Assembly: GCA_045631225.1 (NCBI GenBank)
Contig: JAZQUG010000014.1
Coordinates: forward strand, 1-28,770
DNA: 28,770 bases
Source of the DNA: Fimenecus sp045631225
GTDB lineage: Bacteria; Bacillota; Clostridia; Oscillospirales; Acutalibacteraceae
Direction: 5' to 3'
Under the pieces are notes generated by a model. It saw only the letters and a program-made list of their open reading frames with translations, ran no database searches and was not told the origin of the DNA. The first letter of the stretch is position 1, and every line of letters starts with the position of its first letter. This document shows positions 13,352 through 19,876 of the stretch, in pieces. Position numbers and translations under genes: made by a program.

Positions 13352-14902
13352 ATGAAAAAGGCATTATCACTTCTTCTTTCAGTGGTTATGGCAGTTACTG
13401 CTGTAATCGGCGCAGCTCCACTTGTTTATGCAACTCCTGACGGAACACAGATTCCTGTTGTTCACGTTGTGGGTACAGGAACACATATTGTTAGAACAAA
13501 TGAAAATGGCGAAACAGAAAAGCTTTTCCCTTTCCAGATTCCGGAAGGATATATTGCTGAAAAAGCTGAGGTTATGCTCCCTGTATTTGCAGAAGCATTC
13601 TTCACACAGGAATGGGACGAATTCTGTGATGTGCTTTATGAAATTGTATCACCTATCTTCAGCAAAATGGCTCTTGATAAAAATGGTGAGGCATCTGACG
13701 GTAGCTATGCAGAAACCTCATGGTCAAGAGAAGAGATTGCAATGGCAGCTGCTGACGGAGTTAACGGTGCAACAGACTATATGTTCTATTACGACTGGCG
13801 TGTTGACCCATTTGAAACATCTGACAAGCTTCACGAATATGTGCAGGCTGTTATGGAGGTAACAGGCTCTGATAAGGTTGCTCTTTATGGCCGTTGCCTT
13901 GGTTCAAACATTGTTGCGGCATATATGTATGAATATGGCAATCTTGGACATGTAACCGATGTTATTCACTATGCAAGTGCTGCTTATGGTGCGACACCAT
14001 GTAGTAAAATGTTCACAGGTGAGCTTTATCTTCACGCTGATGCAATTGAAAATTTCGTATATGATATTGACTTAGGTCTTGGTGAAATGGTTACAGACCT
14101 TATTCAGTCACTTGTTACACTTATGAACTATACATACGGAACAGATATTCTCAGCTGGGCTGTAAATAATGTTGTTGAAGACATTTATCTTGATATTTTC
14201 CCAAGAATTATGGTTGAAAGCTACGGTACATTCCCTGCATACTGGACAATGGTTTCAATTGAGGACTATGACAGAGCTATGGAAACTGTTTTCTATGGTA
14301 AGGACCTTAACGAATATGCTGGTCTTATTGAGAAAATTGAATATTATTTCAATAATGTTCGTATCCCGTTTGAAGAAAATGCTGAAGCACAGATGGCACA
14401 GGGAATTGAATTTTCAAACATTGTTAAATATGGTTATACAAACTATCCTATCGCAAAAAATGCAGATGAACTTGCTGACGGTATGGTAACTGTTCGTGAA
14501 AGCTCATTTGGTGCAACTGCTTCAAATACTGAAGATACACTTTCACCAATATATATTCTTAAAGCACGCTTTAACGGAACGGATAAGTACATTTCACCTG
14601 ATTGTCAGATTGATGCTTCAACTGGATTTTCAAGAGATACAACATGGTATGTAAAGAATCTTGAACACACTGTATTCCCTGAATGTATCAATGGTCTTGT
14701 AAGTGATATTGTCAATAATAAGGATTTCAACATTGAAAGTAATCCTGAATATCCTCAGTTTATGGTTTATGATGATGCCACAAGCACTATTTCACCTATG
14801 ACAGAGGATAATATGGACACAACAGACCGTTATGAAACACCATTTTTCGTTGCATTGTTCAAATTCTTTAAAGCTGTTTTCGCACTTATCACAAAAGCAT
14901 AA
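13352..14902 (+). CDS. Secreted LCAT-like alpha/beta hydrolase with Cys at the nucleophile position
   Basis: 516 residues. Signal peptide MKKALSLLLSVVMAVTAVIG with likely cleavage after PLVYA (about 28). The body resembles lecithin:cholesterol acyltransferase/lipase-type hydrolases: YYDWRVDP before the nucleophile elbow, which reads LYGRCLGSN, giving GxCxG with Cys182 instead of Ser. Catalytic Asp candidates are 417 and 421 (SPDCQIDAS), and His439 in NLEHTVFP fits the late histidine. A cysteine hydrolase or transferase of acyl or amide bonds is therefore possible; loss of activity is the alternative. The C-terminus ends in an amphipathic Phe-rich helix (FFVALFKFFKAVFAL), perhaps membrane-associating. 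Substrate unknown. It has its own promoter and terminator; ribosome site AAGGATG lies before ATG 13352. Confidence 0.85.
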   Translation: MKKALSLLLSVVMAVTAVIGAAPLVYATPDGTQIPVVHVVGTGTHIVRTNENGETEKLFPFQIPEGYIAEKAEVMLPVFAEAFFTQEWDEFCDVLYEIVSPIFSKMALDKNGEASDGSYAETSWSREEIAMAAADGVNGATDYMFYYDWRVDPFETSDKLHEYVQAVMEVTGSDKVALYGRCLGSNIVAAYMYEYGNLGHVTDVIHYASAAYGATPCSKMFTGELYLHADAIENFVYDIDLGLGEMVTDLIQSLVTLMNYTYGTDILSWAVNNVVEDIYLDIFPRIMVESYGTFPAYWTMVSIEDYDRAMETVFYGKDLNEYAGLIEKIEYYFNNVRIPFEENAEAQMAQGIEFSNIVKYGYTNYPIAKNADELADGMVTVRESSFGATASNTEDTLSPIYILKARFNGTDKYISPDCQIDASTGFSRDTTWYVKNLEHTVFPECINGLVSDIVNNKDFNIESNPEYPQFMVYDDATSTISPMTEDNMDTTDRYETPFFVALFKFFKAVFALITKA

Positions 14903-14919
14903 TTTAATATTATAAAAAG

Positions 14920-14950
14920 AACGGTAAGAGTAAAATCTTACCGTTTTTTT
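14920..14950 (+). terminator. Intrinsic terminator after the secreted hydrolase
   Basis: AACGGTAAGA (14920-14929) pairs perfectly with TCTTACCGTT (14936-14945) across GTAAAA, followed by further T to 14950. It has the same core as the terminators at 10380 and 13172. Confidence 0.95.
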
Positions 14951-14964
14951 GTGCAATGCAGTTA

Positions 14965-15000
14965 TAAGAAAAAATAAAGGTGGAGATTTTTTCTCCACCC
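14965..15000 (-). terminator. Intrinsic terminator for the minus-strand flavoprotein gene
   Basis: On the minus strand GGTGGAGA (14999-14992) pairs with TCTCCACC (14986-14979), followed by TTTATTTTTTCTT. Confidence 0.85.
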
Positions 15001-15034
15001 TATATTAGTGATAAATCAGTTTTTTTCATTTAAG

Positions 15035-16366
15035 TTATTTTGTTACAGGCTTAAAGCAATTGTTATATCGGTTTACCCATTTAAGAACCTGTTTTTTATT
15101 ATATTTTGCAGGCATTAATGCCGAAATAACGCAAGCTTTTGCTATGCCTGAAACCATATGTGTAAATTGCGGTGCGACAGATTTGTTACTGAACAGTTTA
15201 ATCATTTTCTTGCAAAATACAGGGAACGCAGATGTCTGAGCTACAGCTTTGATATGATTTGAGTCTGCACCGATTGCCATATTTTTTGCTGTAAGAATAT
15301 GCTCATCAACAAGGAAGTCTAAATCCTCGCCTGTAATGCTTGAAATCATAAGCTTGATACAGGCAATCGGGGCAAGTCCTGCACCCATTTTCTTGTAAAA
15401 ACTGTTTTGATAGTCCCAGAGCACATCAACGGTATATTCTTTATCCTTGTTTTTAATAAGACTTTCTGCAAGTATAGGAGCAGCTTTAAACGTGTTTGCG
15501 ATGCCTGAACCAACAATAGGAACGGTCATAAAAGCACTATCACCGATTGCAGCGTAACCATCTGCAACAAGGATACCTAAAGGTTGTCTTACAGGGATGT
15601 TCTCAATTTTGCCACCGCGAAGAAGTTCTTCACCGATTGCAGGATTTTCTTTTCGTAATCGGTTTACTATATTATGTGCTGTTCCCAAATCAAAATCATT
15701 AAACTTTCCGATAAGTACATCTATGAATCCGTTGTTTTCAGTTATCCATGAAATACCTTTTTCATATTCAGACAGAAGAATAACCTTATATTTATCCTCA
15801 GGTTCTGAAGCTTTGTTATAAAAGGCTCTGTAAGAATAAAACTGCTCATATTCTCCAACCTGTTTTTGTATTCCGAGGTTTTCAGGCAAATTCCTTCTTA
15901 TAGGTGAGTTAACTCCGCAAGCATCAATTACAAGGTCACCTGTAAATGTTCCTTTGTCTGTTTTAATACCGCAGATTTTCTCGTTATCAAGAACGGGACC
16001 TTCTATGTTGCAGTCATAAACAAACTTAACACCTGCTTTTTCAGCATATGGAATTATATGGTTATAAAGGTCCTTTCTGTCCATATTGATTTCAAGCTGT
16101 TCTTTTGGTATGGACTGTTTAAGTGCGGTTCTTTGTCCGGGACTGTAAAATGTAATATCGTGTTTGAGATAGTATAAACTCTCGTCAGGCATAGGAATAC
16201 CTATGATTTGAAAAACTTTTCTGTCAAAAGCATCTGTCCAGTCGTGTCCGAGATTCTCTCTTGAGTTTTTTTCGAAAACTGTAACATCAAAGCCTTCTTT
16301 TGCAAGTAACATTCCTGTTGCAATTCCACCGTGTCCGGCACCGGCTACAATAATTCTTTTTTTCAT
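15035..16366 (-). CDS. FAD-dependent oxidoreductase (geranylgeranyl-reductase/PHBH-like)
   Basis: 443 residues. N-terminal FAD-binding Rossmann motif GAGHGGIATGMLLAKEG with an acidic strand end (VTVFEKN), a middle DLVIDACGVNSPIRR segment (variant of the DG motif), and the GD motif GYAAIGDSAFMTVPIVGSG that contacts the FAD ribityl chain: the group-A flavoprotein monooxygenase / geranylgeranyl reductase superfamily. The C-terminal 110 residues are helical with several Cys. Substrate unknown; hydroxylation or saturation of a lipid or aromatic are both open. Start at ATG 16366 (MKKRIIVAGAG) because GAGGGG is correctly spaced; the ten residues upstream to 16396 are not expected to be translated. 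It lies 50 bases after hslO with no clear terminator, so it is probably the last gene of that operon. Confidence 0.9.
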   Translation of the reverse strand: MKKRIIVAGAGHGGIATGMLLAKEGFDVTVFEKNSRENLGHDWTDAFDRKVFQIIGIPMPDESLYYLKHDITFYSPGQRTALKQSIPKEQLEINMDRKDLYNHIIPYAEKAGVKFVYDCNIEGPVLDNEKICGIKTDKGTFTGDLVIDACGVNSPIRRNLPENLGIQKQVGEYEQFYSYRAFYNKASEPEDKYKVILLSEYEKGISWITENNGFIDVLIGKFNDFDLGTAHNIVNRLRKENPAIGEELLRGGKIENIPVRQPLGILVADGYAAIGDSAFMTVPIVGSGIANTFKAAPILAESLIKNKDKEYTVDVLWDYQNSFYKKMGAGLAPIACIKLMISSITGEDLDFLVDEHILTAKNMAIGADSNHIKAVAQTSAFPVFCKKMIKLFSNKSVAPQFTHMVSGIAKACVISALMPAKYNKKQVLKWVNRYNNCFKPVTK

Positions 16367-16416
16367 AAACAAACCCCTCGAAATATGAAAAAACAATGAT
16401 AAGATAAAAAATATTG

Positions 16417-17298
16417 TTACATACTTGCTTCTTTAAGTAGTTTTAAAATTTTCTCTCTTGAAAAAATATACTTTTTATTACAGAAATGACAACATACTTC
16501 AGTATGCTCATCTTCTGCCATTTCACGAAGACCGTCTTCACCGGCACCGATGAGTGCACGTGTTACTCTTTCAGTACTACAATCGCATTTATACTCCACA
16601 GTCTGAGTATCAAGCAGCTGCATAGGAAATTCAGAAAGAACAGTTTTGCAGATTTCTTCAGGAGTAAGACCTTCAGCAAGCATTGTTGTAACAGGTTTAA
16701 TTCCATCAAGACTTTTTTCAACAAGAGAAATAGTATCTTCACCTGCAGTAGGTAAAAGCTGAATTAAAAATCCTCCTGCTAAAAGCACATTTTCTGTCTG
16801 AGGGTCAACAAGCACACCTAAAGCACAAACAGTCGGTGTCTGTTCACTTGTTGCATAATAAGCAGTAATGTCCTCTGCAATTTCACCTGAAATAATAGGT
16901 GTCTGTGCGCAGTATGGCTCTTTTAAGCCTAAATCCTTGATAACTGTGAGAAAACCATCTTTACCGACAGCACCTGAAACATCAAGCTTACCTTTGCTGT
17001 TAAGCGGAAGATTAACTCTTGAGTCACCAACATAACCCTTAACCTGACCTTTTGAATTTGCAACAGCAACAACAGGGGAGGCAGGTCCGCCGCCGCTTAT
17101 TTTAAGAGTGAGTGTATCTTTGTCGCCCTTTAAAAGCACACCCATCATTGAAGCACCGGTTATAAGTCTTCCTAAAGCTGCAGAACACACTTTTGATGTG
17201 TTGTGGATATTCTGCATTTCCTTAACCATTTCTGTTGAGTCAAGTGCAAGACAGTACAGAGTACCGTCTTCAGAAATCATTCTTACTAATTTGTTCAT
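16417..17298 (-). CDS. hslO: Redox-regulated chaperone Hsp33
   Basis: Cytoplasmic holdase chaperone activated by oxidative unfolding. 293 residues, normal length. The N-terminal body has SAALGRLITGASMMG, GGGPASPVVAVANSKGQVKG and VGKDGFLTVIKDLGL. The zinc switch at the C-terminus is complete: Cys238-x-Cys240 (KCDCS) and Cys270-x2-Cys273 (CHFC). Its ATG overlaps the last four bases of the methyltransferase gene, so translation is probably coupled. It is the third gene of the yerC-methyltransferase-hslO unit. Confidence 0.97.
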   Translation of the reverse strand: MNKLVRMISEDGTLYCLALDSTEMVKEMQNIHNTSKVCSAALGRLITGASMMGVLLKGDKDTLTLKISGGGPASPVVAVANSKGQVKGYVGDSRVNLPLNSKGKLDVSGAVGKDGFLTVIKDLGLKEPYCAQTPIISGEIAEDITAYYATSEQTPTVCALGVLVDPQTENVLLAGGFLIQLLPTAGEDTISLVEKSLDGIKPVTTMLAEGLTPEEICKTVLSEFPMQLLDTQTVEYKCDCSTERVTRALIGAGEDGLREMAEDEHTEVCCHFCNKKYIFSREKILKLLKEASM

Positions 17299-18068
17299 TT
17301 CAGTTCATCCTTAAAAATAGTTTCAGTTTTTTCGACTACAAAAGTAATTCTTTCGGTGGCTTCATTTACAGGATTTTCACTGTAATCATCAATTGTTTCA
17401 AGAAGAGTGAAACCACATTTATTTATTATTTTAATAATGTCGTCAATGTTGTAGATGTATTCAGAAAAGTTCTCGCTGTATCTTTCATAACATTCATCAT
17501 CTTCATTTTTTATGAAAAAGTCAAGGTCGATTATGGTTTTTCCGTTCTGTTCATCAAGTGTATTCTGCCACGCACAATAAACTTCATCCATATCGTAAAT
17601 AAAAGTATTGTTTCCAAGAACTTCTTTGTGCTTATACGGAGTATTCATATCAAAAATGAATATGCCATTCATATTCATAAAAAGAGAAACAAGAGAAAAT
17701 GCTTTTTCAATTTTTTCTAAGCTATCAATATGGTTTATAGTGTCAAGACAAGAAACAGCACAGTCAATAGTGCCAAAAAGGTCAAGCTCCTCAGCTCTCT
17801 GACAAAGGAACATAGCAGAAGACTCAGCTTCATATTTCTTTTCGTTTGCTATCATCAGCATATCTTCGCTGGCATCAACACCGATAATGTCATATCCGAG
17901 TTTTTCAAGCAAAAATGAAAGTGTTCCTGTTCCGCATCCAAGGTCAAGCAAAAGCCCTCCGTCAACACCATTTCCGTGTAACAGAGAGCATACTTTATTG
18001 GCAATTTTTTCATATTGGACATTTTCTGTCAAAATGTCATAACTGTAGGAAAAAATACCGTAACTCAT
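17295..18068 (-). CDS. Class I SAM-dependent methyltransferase
   Basis: 257 residues, cytoplasmic. SAM motif I LLLDLGCGTGTL (39-50), acidic ribose ligand Asp65 in IIGVDASEDML, motif near AEELDLFGTIDCAVS and a DTINHID loop; the C-terminal half is beta-rich and acidic, as in methyltransferases of small molecules or proteins with an inserted cap. Substrate unknown. Overlaps yerC upstream and hslO downstream by four bases each (ATGA type), which implies tight co-translation with a regulator and a redox chaperone. Confidence 0.92.
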   Translation of the reverse strand: MSYGIFSYSYDILTENVQYEKIANKVCSLLHGNGVDGGLLLDLGCGTGTLSFLLEKLGYDIIGVDASEDMLMIANEKKYEAESSAMFLCQRAEELDLFGTIDCAVSCLDTINHIDSLEKIEKAFSLVSLFMNMNGIFIFDMNTPYKHKEVLGNNTFIYDMDEVYCAWQNTLDEQNGKTIIDLDFFIKNEDDECYERYSENFSEYIYNIDDIIKIINKCGFTLLETIDDYSENPVNEATERITFVVEKTETIFKDELK

Positions 18069-18352
18069 TCTTCGACTCTTTCAAAAATCTTTTCATAACC
18101 GTCAGCACCATACTGAAGTGAACGGTTAACACGGCTGATAGTTGCAGTTGAAGCACCTGTAGCCTTAACGATTTCATTATAAACCTTCTTATCTGAAAGC
18201 ATTTTTGCAACAACACAACGCTGAGCCATTGAATGGAACTCATTTATTGTGCAAAGGTCCTGAAAGAAATTGTAACATTCCTCTTCAGTTTGTAATTGCA
18301 TAATGCACTTGATAAGAAAATCAGTATTTTCGTTTTTAAATTCGATTCCCAT
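18065..18352 (-). CDS. TrpR-like regulator of the YerC/YecD family
   Basis: 95 residues. Helical DNA-binding protein: a TrpR-type core with LCTINEFHSMAQRCVVAKML, then the helix-turn-helix YNEIVKATGASTATISRVNRSL and a short tail. YerC/YecD proteins are TrpR-repressor relatives of poorly known target and ligand in Firmicutes. I start at ATG 18352 because GGAGG lies eight bases upstream; the in-frame TTG at 18367 overlaps that site. First gene of the unit behind promoter 18390-18418; its stop overlaps the methyltransferase ATG. It may regulate its own operon, but no palindromic operator is evident in the short leader. Confidence 0.92.
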   Translation of the reverse strand: MGIEFKNENTDFLIKCIMQLQTEEECYNFFQDLCTINEFHSMAQRCVVAKMLSDKKVYNEIVKATGASTATISRVNRSLQYGADGYEKIFERVEE

Positions 18353-18389
18353 TTGTATAACCTCCAAAGTTAATTTCCTTTTCTTTTAT

Positions 18390-18418
18390 ATTTTAACACA
18401 CTAAAACTTGAAAGTAAA
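18390..18418 (-). promoter_or_regulatory. Probable promoter of the yerC operon
   Basis: On the minus strand TTTACT (18418-18413), 17-base spacer, TAAAAT (18395-18390). It sits in the 57-base gap after the permease gene, where no terminator is seen, so permease transcripts may also enter. Confidence 0.55.
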
Positions 18419-18424
18419 GAGGTT

Positions 18425-19327
18425 TTATAAAAATAAATGTAAAATTATTCCCGGAATTATAGCACAAAGGTACAAAATTCCCATTATTTTAAGATTTTCT
18501 GTGAGTTTTGATTTGTCACGGAATAAAATTAACAAGCCTGCACCTGCATTTGTGCAAAGTCCCGCAATTAATGCGCCAAAACTCAGTGTTCCCTCAATAT
18601 AGAGCTGTGTCAGAAGAATTGAAGAAGCACAGTTTGGTATAAAACCGATTAATGCAGACAGAAATGGCTGTAAAACAGAGTCGGAAAGTAAGAGAAGAGA
18701 GAGCCTTTCCATTCCGACAAAATAAACAAAAAGGTCAAGTATTATTGTAAATAAAAGCAAGAATCCGAAAACCTTGATTGTGTGAACAAGTGCCGGATGA
18801 ATTACACCGCCATGCTCGTGACACCCGCAATGGTCGTGTTCACATAAATCGTGGGAATGATGGTGATGTGATTTATGCTTTTTCTTTTCAATAAAATAAA
18901 TAACATAACCAAAAATAAATGCAATAACTACTTTTGAAATTATTAATCCTAAAATTTCAGTTTTACCATTCGGAGAAGCTGCAAGCAGTATGATTGCCTC
19001 GTCAGATGTTGAGAGAAAAACTGCAATAAGAGTGCCAAGAGTGATTATTCCACTTGAATAAAGGTTGGCACACATAACTGAAAACCCACATTGAGGAATA
19101 CAACCGAGTAATGTACCGATAAAAGGACCTGTTGAACCTGCTTGAGTAAAAAGGTGTTTTACTTTATCTTGTGCCTTGTGTTCAAGAAACTCAATTACAA
19201 GGAATGCAACGAATAAAAAGGGAAGAACTTTTAAGGTGTCGATTACAGAATCTGAGAGAATGTCAAAAATACTCTTTATTGAAATGGTAGCTGTTTCTGT
19301 TTGCGGATGTATGTGTAATAAATTCAT
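18425..19327 (-). CDS. ArsP_2-type heavy-metal/metalloid permease with His/Cys-rich loop
   Basis: 300 residues, about eight to ten membrane helices. Two related half-repeats carry GCIPQCGFS (75-83) and GFIPNCASS in the second half, a pattern of the putative 10-TM exporter family (ArsP_2; often annotated arsenic efflux or putative manganese transporter). Between the halves a cytoplasmic loop (151-172) has ten His and three Cys (HKSHHHHSHD, CEHDHCGCHEH), a likely metal-binding sensor or delivery segment. The ATG at 19327 shares a base with the regulator's TAA (TAATG), and GAGGTG is correctly spaced, so I reject the longer start at 19345. Co-transcription with a Fur-family gene points to a divalent metal rather than arsenic; this is inference. 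Confidence 0.85.
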   Translation of the reverse strand: MNLLHIHPQTETATISIKSIFDILSDSVIDTLKVLPFLFVAFLVIEFLEHKAQDKVKHLFTQAGSTGPFIGTLLGCIPQCGFSVMCANLYSSGIITLGTLIAVFLSTSDEAIILLAASPNGKTEILGLIISKVVIAFIFGYVIYFIEKKKHKSHHHHSHDLCEHDHCGCHEHGGVIHPALVHTIKVFGFLLLFTIILDLFVYFVGMERLSLLLLSDSVLQPFLSALIGFIPNCASSILLTQLYIEGTLSFGALIAGLCTNAGAGLLILFRDKSKLTENLKIMGILYLCAIIPGIILHLFL

Positions 19328-19725
19328 TATTCGGACACCTCGCAATTCTTACAAATACCATAAAGTACAGTTTTTGAACTATCAACCTTAAAACAGTGGT
19401 CATTAAAAATATGTTGAGAAAGCTTATCAAGGAAATCACATTCAGTATGAATTAATGTGCCACAAGATGAACATCTCAAATGATAATGATTGTGACAGCT
19501 TTCACTTCCGAACTGATAACAACAAGCGTTGTTGTCACCTGAAAAAAACTTTCTTGCTTTGTGTTCTTCAACAAGTCTGTCCAATTGACGATAAACAGTA
19601 GTCCTACCGATGTTATCACCATTTTCCTTGATGGAAAAATATACTTCTTCTGCAGAAAAATGTTTCTGTGAATTTTTCTCTAAAAAATCGTAAACTAATT
19701 TACTTTGCTTTGTTTCGTAATTCAT
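19327..19725 (-). CDS. Fur-family metal-responsive regulator
   Basis: 132 residues. Winged-helix with HFSAEEVYFSI and GRTTVYRQLDRLVEE (40-54); His-rich hinge CHNHYHLRC (77-85); structural zinc cysteines Cys85/Cys88 and Cys125/Cys128 (CKNCE). Fur, Zur, PerR and Mur cannot be separated by eye; the HNHYHLRC region is shared by Zur and Fur forms. It probably represses its own operon through the inverted repeat at 19747-19769. The stop overlaps the permease start. The ribosome site is weak (GAAAGG), consistent with low expression. Confidence 0.93.
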   Translation of the reverse strand: MNYETKQSKLVYDFLEKNSQKHFSAEEVYFSIKENGDNIGRTTVYRQLDRLVEEHKARKFFSGDNNACCYQFGSESCHNHYHLRCSSCGTLIHTECDFLDKLSQHIFNDHCFKVDSSKTVLYGICKNCEVSE

Positions 19726-19746
19726 AATATATAACCTTTCAATATG

Positions 19747-19769
19747 AATTTGAAATTCAGTTTCAAATT
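19747..19769. promoter_or_regulatory. Candidate Fur-family operator (9-5-9 inverted repeat)
   Basis: AATTTGAAA (19747-19755) and TTTCAAATT (19761-19769) around TTCAG. It overlaps the last three bases of the -10 and the predicted transcription start (near 19760), ideal for autorepression. The sequence differs from the classic Fur and PerR boxes. Confidence 0.7.
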
Positions 19770-19795
19770 ATATAACTGTGATTCGAATTTGTCAA
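19767..19795 (-). promoter_or_regulatory. Consensus promoter of the fur/permease operon
   Basis: On the minus strand TTGACA (19795-19790), exactly 17 bases, TATAAT (19772-19767): a full consensus sigma-A promoter, as expected for a gene controlled mainly by repression. Confidence 0.9.
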
Positions 19796-19814
19796 CTTTT
19801 ATCTAGATGTATTA

Positions 19815-19843
19815 TTGACTATGTTTTTACTTTTTTATATAAT
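19815..19843 (+). promoter_or_regulatory. Promoter of the GH51 gene
   Basis: TTGACT (19815-19820), 17-base spacer, TATAAT (19838-19843). Divergent from the fur promoter, with 19 bases between the two -35 elements. Confidence 0.85.
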
Positions 19844-19876
19844 TAAGAAAATGTATCCAGATGAAAGGGGATATTT

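Noticed and set aside
16367..16416. AACAAT...ATTGTT stem between hslO and the flavoprotein gene as a terminator
   Set aside because: Only six weak AT pairs with a long loop and no proper T-run; the genes are more likely co-transcribed.
18425..18602. Plus-strand frame of 64 residues opposite the permease end
   Set aside because: Antisense to a clear transmembrane protein; no ribosome site or recognisable product.
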